A DNA stretch of 64,000 bases, taken from the NCBI RefSeq assembly GCF_030161555.1, contig NZ_BSUK01000001.1:1984001-2048000 (forward strand). Reading direction: 5' to 3'. The notes beneath the pieces were generated by a model. The model searched no databases. It was not told the origin of the DNA and saw only the letters and a list, made by a program, of their open reading frames with translations. The position numbers and the translations under genes were made by a program. Shown in pieces: positions 8,442 through 17,578 of this stretch (positions within the stretch are counted from its first letter, which is position 1; each line of letters begins with the position of its first letter). The DNA is from Luteimicrobium album (GTDB lineage: Bacteria; Actinomycetota; Actinomycetes; Actinomycetales; Cellulomonadaceae).

Positions 8442-9763
8442 AGATCCTCGTCGTCGGGTCCGGTGCTCGCGAGCACGCCATCGTCCACAGCCTCGCCCGC
8501 GAAGCCGCGGACGGCACCGGTCACGAGCTGCACGCAGCGCCAGGGAATCCGGGGATCGCGCGTCACGCGACCCTGCACGACGTCGCCGCGACGGACCCGG
8601 CAGCCGTGACGTCCCTCGCGGTGAGCCTGGGGGCCGATCTGGTCGTCGTGGGCCCGGAGGCGCCGCTCGTTGCGGGTGTGGGGGATGCGGTGCGCGCCGC
8701 AGGCATCCCGGTCTTCGGCCCTGACGCGGCCGCGGCCCGGCTCGAGGGTTCCAAGGCCTTCGCCAAGGAGGTCATGGCGGTGGCGAATGTCCCGACCGCG
8801 ATGGCGCACGTGTGCGCCACCCTGCCCGAGGTGGTCGCGGCGCTCGACGCCTTCGGGGCTCCGTACGTCGTCAAGGAGGACGGCCTGGCGGCAGGCAAGG
8901 GAGTTGTCGTCACCGACGACCGGGACGCGGCGCTCGAGCACGCCGCCGCGTGCCTCGCCAAGGAAGGCGGACAGGTCGTCGTCGAGGAGTTCCTCGACGG
9001 GCCTGAGGTCTCGTTGTTCTGCGTCTGCGACGGTACGAGCGTCGTCCCGCTGGTGCCCGCCCAGGACTTCAAGCGTGCCCTCGACGGGGACCTCGGCCCG
9101 AACACGGGTGGCATGGGCGCGTACACGCCGCTGCCGTGGGCGCCCGAGGGACTCGTCGACGAGGTCGTCGCACGGGTCGCCCGCCCCACCGTGGACGCGA
9201 TGCGAGAGCAGGGGACGCCGTTCGTCGGGGTCCTGTACTGCGGGCTGGCGCTCACGAGCCGTGGGGTGCGCGTGGTGGAGTTCAACGCCCGGTTCGGCGA
9301 CCCGGAGACCCAGTCCGTGCTCGCTCGCCTGGTGACGCCGCTGTCGGCCGTGATGTACGCGGCTGCGCGTGGGACGCTCGCCGACCTGGAGCCGCTGCGG
9401 TGGTCCGCACAGGCTTCGGTGACGGTGGTCGTCTCCGCGCACGGTTACCCGCAGGACGCCCGCACCGGTGACCCGATCACCGGCCTCGACGCCGCCGAGC
9501 AGGTGAGCGGCGTGCACGTGCTCCACGCGGGCACAACCTCCCGCGACGACGGCACGCTGGTCTCCGCGGGAGGCCGGGTCCTGTCCGTCGTGGCGGTCGG
9601 CGCCGACCTCACCGAGGCCCGCGACCGCGCCTACGAGGCGGTCACCCGGATCGACCTTCCGGGGTCGCAGTACCGCACCGACATCGCTCTCGCGGCGGCG
9701 ACTCCCCACCGGCCGCGGCACGCGGCGCCTGCCGTGGGCCAGCCTTCCCCGGAAGCGCACTGA
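8438..9763 (+). CDS. purD: Phosphoribosylamine-glycine ligase
   Basis: A 441-residue ATP-grasp enzyme that joins glycine to phosphoribosylamine in purine synthesis. It begins VKILVVGSGAREHAI, with PGNPGIARHA near residue 40, the ATP-grasp lysines in YVVKEDGLAAGKGVVV, and EFNARFGDPETQSV for metal and ATP binding. Length is slightly above the usual 420-430 because of a proline-rich tail. The GTG at 8438 overlaps the stop of the signal peptidase gene (GTGA), so purD is translationally coupled to the surface locus. This coupling is odd for a housekeeping gene. Confidence 0.96.
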   Translation: MKILVVGSGAREHAIVHSLAREAADGTGHELHAAPGNPGIARHATLHDVAATDPAAVTSLAVSLGADLVVVGPEAPLVAGVGDAVRAAGIPVFGPDAAAARLEGSKAFAKEVMAVANVPTAMAHVCATLPEVVAALDAFGAPYVVKEDGLAAGKGVVVTDDRDAALEHAAACLAKEGGQVVVEEFLDGPEVSLFCVCDGTSVVPLVPAQDFKRALDGDLGPNTGGMGAYTPLPWAPEGLVDEVVARVARPTVDAMREQGTPFVGVLYCGLALTSRGVRVVEFNARFGDPETQSVLARLVTPLSAVMYAAARGTLADLEPLRWSAQASVTVVVSAHGYPQDARTGDPITGLDAAEQVSGVHVLHAGTTSRDDGTLVSAGGRVLSVVAVGADLTEARDRAYEAVTRIDLPGSQYRTDIALAAATPHRPRHAAPAVGQPSPEAH

Positions 9764-9767
9764 CATC

Positions 9768-10523
9768 GTGACCAAAGGCGCGCCGGGAGGCGACGAGATC
9801 CAGTTCCGCAGCGACGTCACGGTCGAGCTGGTGCGTTCGAGCGCGTCCGACGCCGACGTCTTGTTCGCGGCCCGCGTCTCGACGCTCGGGGAGCAGAGCC
9901 TCGACGTCGCCCTGGACGGAGGGTCTTCGGAGGGTGCCGCGCCGCGTGACCGCGGCCTGATCAACTACCTGATGCGCGACCGTCACGGTTCGCCCTTCGA
10001 GCACAACTCGATGACGTTCTACGTCCAGGCGCCGATCTTCGTGTTCCGGGAGTTCATGCGGCACCGGATCGCGTCGTACAACGAGGAGTCCGGCCGGTAT
10101 CGCGAGCTCCGTCCCGTGTTCTACGTGCCCGACGACGGTCGTGCCCTCGTGCAGGTCGGCAAGCCCGGCGCGTACGAGTTCCTGCCCGGTAGTGCGGAGC
10201 AGCACGCTCTCGTGGACGCGTCGGTGCGGGAGGTCGCCGCTCACGCCTACCGGTCCTACCGGGCGATGCTCGACGCGGGCGTCGCACGGGAGGTCGCACG
10301 GATGGTCCTCCCGCTCGACCTCTACTCGTCCATGTACGTGACCATGAACGCTCGCTCGCTCATGAACTTCCTGTCGCTGCGCCGTCGGGCCGAGGGCAGC
10401 ACCTTCCCGTCCTTCCCTCAACGGGAGATCGAGCTGTGCGCGGAGAAGATGGAGGCCGCGTGGGAACGGCTCATGCCGCTGGCCCATGCCGCGTTCGTCG
10501 GGCACGGACGGGTCGCACCCTGA
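9768..10523 (+). CDS. thyX: Flavin-dependent thymidylate synthase
   Basis: A 251-residue protein that methylates dUMP using FAD, NADPH and methylenetetrahydrofolate. The ThyX signature RHRIASYNEESGRY is complete (RHRxxSxNxxSxRY), and HGSPFEHNSMTFYV and the C-terminal ARSLMNFLSLRR helix are also typical. Length matches the family. It starts five bases after the purD stop at a GTG and is followed 26 bases later by purC, so purD-thyX-purC form a nucleotide-synthesis operon. No thyA is seen in the window. Confidence 0.96.
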   Translation: MTKGAPGGDEIQFRSDVTVELVRSSASDADVLFAARVSTLGEQSLDVALDGGSSEGAAPRDRGLINYLMRDRHGSPFEHNSMTFYVQAPIFVFREFMRHRIASYNEESGRYRELRPVFYVPDDGRALVQVGKPGAYEFLPGSAEQHALVDASVREVAAHAYRSYRAMLDAGVAREVARMVLPLDLYSSMYVTMNARSLMNFLSLRRRAEGSTFPSFPQREIELCAEKMEAAWERLMPLAHAAFVGHGRVAP

Positions 10524-10549
10524 GGCGACCGGTCTGGGAGACTGGTGGT

Positions 10550-11488
10550 GTGACCGACACCCCCATGCTTCCCGGTTGGCGCCACGTCTACTCCGGCAAG
10601 GTCCGCGACCTGTACGAGCCGGACCTCCCGGCGATCGGCGGGGTCCACCCGCTCGGTGACGTCGTCCTGGTCGTCGCGAGCGACCGGATCAGCGCGTACG
10701 ACCACGTCCTCGCGTCCGAGATCCCCGACAAGGGTGTCGTCCTCACCCAGCTCAGCCTGTGGTGGTTCGACCGGCTCGCCGACGTCGTCCCGAACCACGT
10801 CGTGAGCACCGAGGTCAGCGCGGAGCCGGGCGACGGCCTGGTGCCCGACGTCGTGGCGGGGCGCGCGATGATCTGCCGCCGCCTCGACATGTTCCCGGTC
10901 GAGTGCATCGCCCGCGGCTACCTCACGGGCTCGGGTCTCGCGGACTACCGCCGCACGGGCGAGGTCTCGGGGATCGCCCTGCCCGACGGCCTCGTGGACG
11001 GGTCGCGCCTCCCGGAGCCGATCTTCACGCCGTCCACCAAGGCCGAGGTCGGCGAGCACGACGAGACCGTGACGCTCGACCAGGTCTCGGCCACGATCGG
11101 CGCCGACGACGCAGCCCACCTCCGCGACCTCACGCTCGCCGTCTACGGCCGCGCCGAGGAGCTGGCCCGCGAGCGCGGCGTCGTCCTCGCGGACACGAAG
11201 CTCGAGTTCGGGCGCGCCGCCGACGGGACGGTCGTCGTCGGCGACGAGGTCCTCACCCCCGACTCGTCGAGGTTCTGGGATGCGGCGACGTGGGAGCCCG
11301 GGCACGCGCAGCCCAGCTTCGACAAGCAGTACGTGCGCGACTGGCTGACGTCGCCCGCCTCGGGCTGGGACCGCGCGTCGGGCGCCGAGCCGCCGGCCCT
11401 GCCCGACGACGTCGTGCAGGCCACGCGCGACCGGTACCTGGAGGCGTACGAGCGGCTCACGGGAAGCCCGCTCGAGCAGGAGTCCTGA
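10550..11488 (+). CDS. purC: Phosphoribosylaminoimidazole-succinocarboxamide synthase
   Basis: A 312-residue SAICAR synthase that links aspartate to CAIR with ATP. Recognisable elements are YSGKVRDLYE near the start, VASDRISAYDHVL, ECIARGYLTGSG, and DTKLEFGRAADG, which carries the metal-binding glutamate. Length agrees with actinobacterial PurC. GTG 10550 is the likely start; an ATG five codons later is the only alternative. The gene is the last of the purD-thyX-purC group and is followed by a hairpin. Confidence 0.96.
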   Translation: MTDTPMLPGWRHVYSGKVRDLYEPDLPAIGGVHPLGDVVLVVASDRISAYDHVLASEIPDKGVVLTQLSLWWFDRLADVVPNHVVSTEVSAEPGDGLVPDVVAGRAMICRRLDMFPVECIARGYLTGSGLADYRRTGEVSGIALPDGLVDGSRLPEPIFTPSTKAEVGEHDETVTLDQVSATIGADDAAHLRDLTLAVYGRAEELARERGVVLADTKLEFGRAADGTVVVGDEVLTPDSSRFWDAATWEPGHAQPSFDKQYVRDWLTSPASGWDRASGAEPPALPDDVVQATRDRYLEAYERLTGSPLEQES

Positions 11489-11494
11489 CACGCC

Positions 11495-11533
11495 GACGGC
11501 GCGGCCACGCGCGAGGGTGACCGCGCCGCCGTC
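11495..11533. terminator. Hairpin between convergent purC and beta-helix protein gene
   Basis: GACGGCGCGG at 11495-11504 pairs with CCGCGCCGCCGTC at 11521-11533. It lies between two convergent stop codons and probably serves both directions. Confidence 0.6.
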
Positions 11534-11547
11534 GTCCGAGGGTCGGG

Positions 11548-14139
11548 TCAGTTGTGCACGGTGATCTTCTCGGTCACCGTCGTCTTGTCGCCGTCCTTGT
11601 CCGTCGCGGTGGCCAGCAGCGTGTGCGTGCCGTTGCTCAGGGCCCGGGTGTCGAGCTTGTACGTGAACGTGCCCGCGGTGGGCTGGTACACGTAGTCGAG
11701 CCCGGCGGAGTCGACCCGCAGGTTGTACGCCTGCAGGTTCCCGCCGGCGAGCTTGACCTTGACGTTCGTCTTCCCCGACACGGTGTCTCCCGCAGCGGGG
11801 CTCTTGAACGTGAGCACCGGCGCGTTGTGGATCGTGAAGGACACGGTCTTCTCGACGCCCTTGCCGTTCTTCCCGATGGCGTCGACCTTGAGGCCGTAGA
11901 CGCCGTCCGGGAGGGTCGTGGTGTCGACGACGAGCTTCGGGTTCGTCCCGGAGTTCGTCGAGCCGGGGGCCTTGGTGTTGTCGGTGACCCACACGTGCCC
12001 CGCGCCGCGGTTGAGCTCGATGTACGTGTAGGAGATGTCCGACGCCGGGCCGTCCAGCTTGACCTTGAACGTGGCCTTCCCGCTCACGACGTCGCCGTCG
12101 TGCACGGAGATCGACTTCACCGTGGGCGGCAGGGCGCCCGGGTACGTGTCGACGTAGGTCGTCGAGTCGTCGTTGCTGCCGGCGACCGACGCCTTGCCCG
12201 CGTCGTTGATCACGTGGTTGATCCCGCCGACCCCGTTGAGGAAGCGCGAGACCGCGTGCGTGAACGTGACGCCCTTGGTGACGGGCGCCGTGATCGCGGA
12301 TTCGAGCCGGATGTCCGAGCCGTCGTTGCGGGTCGGGTCGAAGAACGAGTAGATCCCCAGCCCGTACGCGGTGTGGGTCTTCACGTCCGGCGACACGGCG
12401 TACGACGCGTACCCGTCACGGTCGCCGTCCTTCCACGCCGACTGGGTCGGCGGGTCGTACGGGAGCTCCGACTGGTAGAAGACGGTCGTGCCGTCCTCAC
12501 CGTTCCAGACGACCTGCTCCTTCTGGTAGTGCTCGACGAACAGGCCGGTCGCGGTCACGTGCGCGCCGTTGACGACGAGGCCGTGGTCGGCGGTGTTCTG
12601 CTCCCACGCGACCCCCGCGCCGTGGTCCGCGCGCCACGACCAGATGTCGTCGAGCAGGGTCCGCGGCGAGTTGACCTCGATGGCCGTCGTGACGCTGCCG
12701 GCGTGCGGGCCGCCGACGCGCACGAACACGTCGGAGAGCGTCGTCGGGTTCGACGCGTCGGACTTCTTGGCGCCCTCCGGGCCGACCTGGACGAGGACGT
12801 CGGACTTCACCGCGCCCGCGTCGACCGTGATCCCGGCGATCTTGATGCCCTTGACGTCACCGGTCACGAGCGCGGCGTTGCCGTTCGTGGGGGACAGGGT
12901 CGCCATGCCGAGGCCCAGGACGACCTGGTTGGCCTTGGGCACGACGAGCGCCTCGTCGAGCGAGTACACGCCCGGCGTGAGGACGAGGTTCTGGCCCTTC
13001 TTGAGCGCCTTGTTGATGGTCTCGGCGGAGTCGCCGGGCTTTGCGACGTAGAACGACGAGATCGGCAGCGACGTACCGGAGTCGTCGCCGTCGGCCCACG
13101 AGACGCCCGAGCTGTCGGTCCGCGCGTCGGGCACGAACACGGCGTAGCCGTGGTTCTTGTCCCAGGTCAGGAAGGGGGCGTCCCGGCTGACCGGCGTCTT
13201 CGGGACGACCGTGTAGGCCGGGTTCGGGTAGGCGAGCTGGTCCGCCGTGACCGTGCCCGACGGCGTGGTGTAGGTCGCGTCCGCGTTGACGCCCGCGAGC
13301 ACCTGGTTCCAGACGGCGCCGTCCCAGGTCTGGAGCTGGCTGTCCTGGGTGTACCACTGCTGCTGGGAGCCCGAGCTGATGGTCCCGGAGACCCGCGAGT
13401 CGGACAGGTAGCCGCCCGACGAGAACCCGCCGAACCGCGGGAACACCGACAGGCTGCCGGTCACGTCGAGGCGGCGCAGCGGCGCGGCCTGCGACACGGC
13501 CCAGCGGAGCTGGTGCGCGTCGGCGATCCCCTCGGGGTTGAGGAGGCCGTCCGGGTTGTCGTCGGACGGGTAGCACACGCCCTTGACGCCGGTGTCGCCG
13601 GCGACGGGCTGCTGGATCGGGTTGATCTTCATGTTCGACAGCGAGCGCCAGAAGTTCGTGAGCGCGCTGTCTCCGCCGCCGCTGTTGTCCCAGGGGCAGA
13701 CGTTCGTCGGCGGGACGCCCTCGGCGTGGACGGCGCCGTTGATGGTGACGTCGTCGGGGTTCGAGCCGAGCCCGGCGACGGTCTCGTAGTAGCCCACCTG
13801 GCCGTTGATCACGTCGGTCGCGGTGGCGGGGTCGTCCTGACCGGCCGCGCTGCCGTACGTGCCGGGCTTGAAGAAGAAGGCGTGACGGTCGGTGCTGAAC
13901 TCGCCGTAGCCCTGGGCGGCGGCGAGGGCGCTGTTGATGTCCGCCGTCGACATCGACGGGTCGAAGATCGTGACGTTCGGTCCGAACGGGTTGTCCGCCG
14001 CGGCCGCGGACGCGGACGTGGCGGCGAGGGTCGCACCGACGAGGCCGGTGGCGACGAGGGCGCCGGCGGCGAGCCCGGCGGTGGCGGCGCGCGCGGCGCC
14101 GCTCCGGCCCCGACGGGGCCGGCGGTGTGCTGATGTCAC
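11548..14139 (-). CDS. Secreted parallel-beta-helix protein with Ig-like C-terminal domains (GH55-like)
   Basis: A protein of about 863 residues starting at a GTG preceded by AAGGAG. A basic N-terminus leads into a signal peptide (GLAAGALVATGLVGATLAAT, then SASAAA). The mature start GPNVTIFDPSM, FFFKPGTYG and later LTPGVYSLDEALVVPKANQV recall glycosyl hydrolase family 55 and other pectate-lyase-fold exo-beta-1,3-glucanase-like proteins of Streptomyces. The last 250 residues hold two Ig-like modules (each with DVVSGKATFKVKL or DTVSGKTNVKVKL). A secreted polysaccharide-active enzyme is likely, but catalytic residues cannot be named with confidence. The gene is monocistronic and convergent with purC. 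Confidence 0.75.
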   Translation of the reverse strand: MTSAHRRPRRGRSGAARAATAGLAAGALVATGLVGATLAATSASAAAADNPFGPNVTIFDPSMSTADINSALAAAQGYGEFSTDRHAFFFKPGTYGSAAGQDDPATATDVINGQVGYYETVAGLGSNPDDVTINGAVHAEGVPPTNVCPWDNSGGGDSALTNFWRSLSNMKINPIQQPVAGDTGVKGVCYPSDDNPDGLLNPEGIADAHQLRWAVSQAAPLRRLDVTGSLSVFPRFGGFSSGGYLSDSRVSGTISSGSQQQWYTQDSQLQTWDGAVWNQVLAGVNADATYTTPSGTVTADQLAYPNPAYTVVPKTPVSRDAPFLTWDKNHGYAVFVPDARTDSSGVSWADGDDSGTSLPISSFYVAKPGDSAETINKALKKGQNLVLTPGVYSLDEALVVPKANQVVLGLGMATLSPTNGNAALVTGDVKGIKIAGITVDAGAVKSDVLVQVGPEGAKKSDASNPTTLSDVFVRVGGPHAGSVTTAIEVNSPRTLLDDIWSWRADHGAGVAWEQNTADHGLVVNGAHVTATGLFVEHYQKEQVVWNGEDGTTVFYQSELPYDPPTQSAWKDGDRDGYASYAVSPDVKTHTAYGLGIYSFFDPTRNDGSDIRLESAITAPVTKGVTFTHAVSRFLNGVGGINHVINDAGKASVAGSNDDSTTYVDTYPGALPPTVKSISVHDGDVVSGKATFKVKLDGPASDISYTYIELNRGAGHVWVTDNTKAPGSTNSGTNPKLVVDTTTLPDGVYGLKVDAIGKNGKGVEKTVSFTIHNAPVLTFKSPAAGDTVSGKTNVKVKLAGGNLQAYNLRVDSAGLDYVYQPTAGTFTYKLDTRALSNGTHTLLATATDKDGDKTTVTEKITVHN

Positions 14140-14320
14140 TTCTCGTGTTCTCCTTCGAACGCGAGCACCGACCCCTGCCCGTGGCTCCGCAAGCGAACGG
14201 GGAGGCTCGATGGACGTGCACAGCACGGGTGCGTCTCCAGGCGGAGCCACGCGCTGCGAGCGTCACGCTACGTGACGCAGGTCACCGGCGCCAAGCGGCG
14301 TCCGCGGGTGAAAGGTCCCG

Positions 14321-14330
14321 CCGGTAGACT
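14321..14330 (+). promoter_or_regulatory. Probable purSQ promoter -10 region
   Basis: CCGGTAGACT, the same ten bases as before purA and purL, lies 73 bases upstream of the purS GTG, with TAGACT as a likely -10 hexamer. The rest of the 14140-14402 gap shows no gene. Confidence 0.45.
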
Positions 14331-14402
14331 GGGCCGCGGATCCCCGCCGCCCCGTGCCCGTCCGGCGCTCCCTGCCGGCGGCGCCCCCTCGAAGGAGCCC
14401 CT

Positions 14403-14690
14403 GTGGGACGCGTAGTCGTCGACGTCATGCCCAAGCCCGAGATCCTCGACCCGCAGGGGAAGGCCGTCGCCGGCGCCCTGCCGCGTCTGGGCTTCGACCA
14501 GTTCGTGAGCGTCCGTCAGGGCAAGCGGTTCGAGCTCGAGGTCGAGGGCGACGTGACGCCCGAGGTGCTCGACGCCGCTCAGCGTGCCGCCGAGACGGTC
14601 CTGTCGAACCCGGTCATCGAGGACGTCGTCCGGGTCGCCGACATCGAGGCCGACGCCGCCGCGACGGTCGAGTCCGAGGGCCTGGCCTGA
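14403..14690 (+). CDS. purS: Phosphoribosylformylglycinamidine synthase subunit PurS
   Basis: A 95-residue protein that scaffolds the PurL-PurQ complex forming FGAM from FGAR. The start [20 protein letters not shown] and [19 protein letters not shown] match PurS; the family is 80-95 residues. GTG 14403 follows AAGGAGCCCCT at suitable spacing. The stop overlaps the purQ ATG by four bases (ATGA), so expression is coupled. purL is not adjacent but lies about 38 kb away in this window. Confidence 0.95.
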   Translation: MGRVVVDVMPKPEILDPQGKAVAGALPRLGFDQFVSVRQGKRFELEVEGDVTPEVLDAAQRAAETVLSNPVIEDVVRVADIEADAAATVESEGLA

Positions 14691-15400
14691 TGAGCGCGGC
14701 CGGCGCCCGGATCGGCGTCATCACCTTCCCGGGCACGCTCGACGACCGGGACGCGGCACGCGCCGTCCGGCTCGCGGGCGCCGAGGCCGTCTCGCTGTGG
14801 CACGGCGACGCGGACCTGCACGACGTCGACGCCGTCGTCCTGCCGGGCGGGTTCTCGTACGGCGACTACCTGCGGGCCGGGGCGATCAGCCGGTTCGCGC
14901 CCGTGATGGAGAAGGTCGTCGACGCGGCGAACGGCGGCCTGCCCGTGCTCGGCATCTGCAACGGCTTCCAGGTCCTCACCGAGGTCCACCTGCTGCCCGG
15001 CTCGATGATCAAGAACGACCACCTGTCGTTCATCTGCCGCGAGCAGCCGCTGGTCGTCGAGAATGCGTCCACGGCGTGGACGAACGAGTACGAGCAGGGC
15101 CAGCGGATCGTCGTCCCGCTCAAGAACCAGGACGGCCAGTACGTCGCCGACGAGCACACCCTCGACGAGCTCGAGGGCGAGGGCCGCGTCGTGTTCCGCT
15201 ACGACGGCTGGAACCCGAACGGCTCGCGTCGCGGGATCGCGGGCGTCACGAACGCGCGCGGCAACGTCGTCGGGCTCATGCCGCACCCCGAGCACGCGGT
15301 CGAGGCCGGCTTCGGGCCGGCCTCCGCGGACGGCCCCAGGTCCGGCACGGACGGGCTGACGTTCTTCACCTCCGTGCTCGCGTACCTCGTCGCCGCCTGA
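14690..15400 (+). CDS. purQ: Phosphoribosylformylglycinamidine synthase glutaminase subunit PurQ
   Basis: A 236-residue class I glutamine amidotransferase that supplies ammonia to PurL. The nucleophile is in [11 protein letters not shown], the oxyanion region in [15 protein letters not shown], and the histidine and glutamate of the triad in [10 protein letters not shown]. Length is normal. It overlaps purS by four bases. Confidence 0.96.
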   Translation: MSAAGARIGVITFPGTLDDRDAARAVRLAGAEAVSLWHGDADLHDVDAVVLPGGFSYGDYLRAGAISRFAPVMEKVVDAANGGLPVLGICNGFQVLTEVHLLPGSMIKNDHLSFICREQPLVVENASTAWTNEYEQGQRIVVPLKNQDGQYVADEHTLDELEGEGRVVFRYDGWNPNGSRRGIAGVTNARGNVVGLMPHPEHAVEAGFGPASADGPRSGTDGLTFFTSVLAYLVAA

Positions 15401-15419
15401 CCGACGGCTCCTCGCTGAC

Positions 15420-16223
15420 GTGACCGTGCCCGAGCCGCTGTCGTCGCACGGGCCGTCCGACCTCGCGGGTGCGCCCCCGCCCGACGTCGTCGTGCCCGCG
15501 GTCGTGGAGCGGCTGGCCGGGGTGACGCCGTCGTCCCGGTGTGGGCGAACGCCGTCTGCGGGCTGACGTTCCGGCTGGGCGACGGCCCGCGTGCGCGGTT
15601 CGTGAAGTGGGCTCCCGCCACCGAGCGCGCGGCCGAGCTCGACCTCGCGGCGGAGGCGGAGCGCCTCGCCTGGGCGGCGCGGTTCACGCCCGTCCCCCGC
15701 GTCCTGGACGCCGGTACCGACGACGACGGCGCCACCTGGCTGGTGACGGCGGCGCTCCCGGGCGAGAGCGCGGTGAGCGAGCGGTGGCGGGCCGACCCGC
15801 GCACCGCGGTCCGGGCGATCGGCGAGGGGCTGCGCGCCCTGCACGACACGCTGCCCGTCGCGGACTGCCCGTACGACTGGGGCGTCGCGTCGCGGGTCGC
15901 CCGCGGTCGCCTGCGCCCCGGACGCCGACCCCGCCCTCCTCGACCGGCTCGCCGCCGAGGTGCCCGAGCCCGCCCGGCTCGTCGTGTGCCACGGCGACGC
16001 GTGCGCACCCAACACCCTCCTCGCCGACGACGGCCGGTGGCTCGCGCACGTCGACCTCGGCACGCTCGGCGTCGCGGACCCGTGGGCCGACCTCGCGATC
16101 GCGGCGTGGAGCACGCAGTGGAACTACGGGCCCGGCTGGGAGGACGAGCTCCTCGCGGCCTACGGCACCACCCTCGACGCCGACCGCACGGCCTACTACC
16201 GGGAGCTGTGGGACGCGACCTGA
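15420..16223 (+). CDS. Aminoglycoside phosphotransferase (APH)-family kinase, frame broken twice
   Basis: The translation moves between frames near 15535 and 15905 but together gives a kinase of about 268 codons. The N-lobe has NAVCGLTFRLGDG and FVKWAPATE (the ATP-binding lysine), and the C-lobe has RLVVCHGDACAPNTLLADDG, the HGDxxxxN catalytic loop, then WLAHVDLGTLGVADPWADLA with the metal-binding aspartate. This order and the DLGxLGxADP form are those of APH(3')-type phosphotransferases. A resistance function cannot be claimed, since many actinobacterial relatives act on other substrates. It starts 20 bases after purQ and may be co-transcribed. The shifts probably reflect sequence errors. 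Confidence 0.65.
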
Positions 16224-16248
16224 CGGGTCTTCGGCTAGTGTCGGTCCC

Positions 16249-16907
16249 ATGACGCGTGGGGGCCGGGTCAGGGTCTCGGCGATCGTCGCCGGGGGCGTGC
16301 TGGGCGCCGTGGTCACGGCCGCGGCGCTCGCGGGCTGCGCCACCGGGGTGGGCGGGGGCAGCCGGACGCGCTGTGTGATCGACGCCGCCGGCTACACGTC
16401 GTTGCAGAGCCTCGACACCTTCACGGACGCCGTCGTGCGGGCCCACGTCGTCGACGACGCCGCCCAGGCCAGCCAGTCCCCGCCGGACGTGACGCACGCG
16501 ACCGTCACCGAGATGTTCCACGTGACGGTCGACGACGTGGTCGCCGTCCGTCCGGGCCAGCCGGGCCTGAGCGACGGCCAGGAGCTCGAGATCACCCTGT
16601 CCGTGATCGACCCGAAGGGCTGCGCGGCGGACGGTTCGACGCCCACCCCGGGCTACCAGGGGTTCCCGCTCGACTCGGAGGTCCCGGGCCGGGGTGCGGA
16701 CGTCGTCCTGTTCCTCGGCGAAGGGCCCGCGGAGCCCCACGGCTCCGACGCCGTCCGCACGGCGCTCGGCTACGCCTCCGTGCCGCCCGACGGGGGAGCG
16801 GGGTCACGTTCCACGCGACGCCCGGCGAGCTGCGGGGCGCGATCATCCCGCTCGAGGACGTCGTGGCGGCCGTGCGCGCGGACCTCACAGCCCCGCGACG
16901 AGGTTGA
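16249..16907 (+). CDS. Hypothetical lipoprotein (frame break near 16797)
   Basis: Starts at ATG 16249 with a signal peptide ending in the lipobox LAGC (GAVVTAAALAGC). The mature part has an OB-like segment (ATVTEMFHVTVDDVVAVRPG) and GADVVLFLGEGP, a pattern seen in small secreted proteins of unknown role in this group. The frame is lost at a GGGGG run near 16797; with one base restored it continues VTFHATPGELRGAIIPLEDV and ends at 16907, overlapping the convergent DUF1345 gene by 23 bases. No enzymatic motif is recognised. It follows the phosphotransferase gene by 25 bases. Confidence 0.6.
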
Positions 16908-17532
16908 TCAGCGCCGCGAGGATGACCGTGCCGAACAGGTACGACAGCAGCGCGTGCCCGAGCGCGAGCCGTCGGATCGCCGACGAGCCGACGTCGGTGT
17001 CGGAGATCGCGTAGCTCATCCCGACCGTGAACGCGACGTACGCGAAGTCGGAGTACCGCGGCGGCTCGGTCTGGTGGAAGTCGATGCCGCCCTCCGGCTC
17101 GCCGAAGTAGATCCGCGCGTAGCCGAGCGCGAGGAGCGTGTGGACGGCCGCCCACGACGACACGACGCTCAGCACGGCGACCGCCGCGGCCCACACCCTG
17201 CTGCTGACGTTCGAGCCGAGCAGCACGAACGCGACGCCGACCAGGCTCGCGACGGCGGCGAGGACGACGATCGCGTGGGTCGCCGTCCGGGTCGGCTCCT
17301 CGCGCGTCGCGTGGGCGGCGGTGCTCGCCGCGTCCATGGGCCACACCGTGATCCACGTCCACACGACGAACGAGACGGCCACCGTGCACCACCCGAGCAG
17401 CACGGCCAGGCCTACGGGGAGCACGAGCCCGCACAGCACCCCGACGACGAGCCCCAGCAGCCCGCCGACCATCAGCCGACCCGCGGGGGAGATGCGGCCA
17501 GGGTGGTGCGGCCGGGCGACGGGAGTGCTCAC
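16885..17532 (-). CDS. DUF1345 integral membrane protein
   Basis: A 215-residue protein with about five predicted membrane helices, for example GLLGLVVGVLCGLVLPVGLA, AIVVLAAVASLVGVAFVLL and LLSYLFGTVILAALINLVAGL at the C-terminus. The motif DFAYVAFTVGMSYAISDTDV is the conserved heart of the DUF1345 family, which resembles a channel-like fold but has no established function. Length is typical. It is transcribed toward the lipoprotein gene and overlaps its end, with no partner on its own strand. Confidence 0.85.
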   Translation of the reverse strand: MSTPVARPHHPGRISPAGRLMVGGLLGLVVGVLCGLVLPVGLAVLLGWCTVAVSFVVWTWITVWPMDAASTAAHATREEPTRTATHAIVVLAAVASLVGVAFVLLGSNVSSRVWAAAVAVLSVVSSWAAVHTLLALGYARIYFGEPEGGIDFHQTEPPRYSDFAYVAFTVGMSYAISDTDVGSSAIRRLALGHALLSYLFGTVILAALINLVAGL

Positions 17533-17578
17533 GTCGCCCAGTCAAGCACCGCGTGGGGGTGAGCGCCGTCGCGCGAGC

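Noticed and set aside
11554..14133. 859-codon open frame on the plus strand
   Set aside because: Antisense to the secreted beta-helix protein, low complexity in Arg, Val and Gly, no start context.
15420..16223. Claim of an antibiotic-resistance gene
   Set aside because: The fold is APH-like, but the substrate cannot be inferred and the gene sits in a chromosomal purine context, not in a resistance island.
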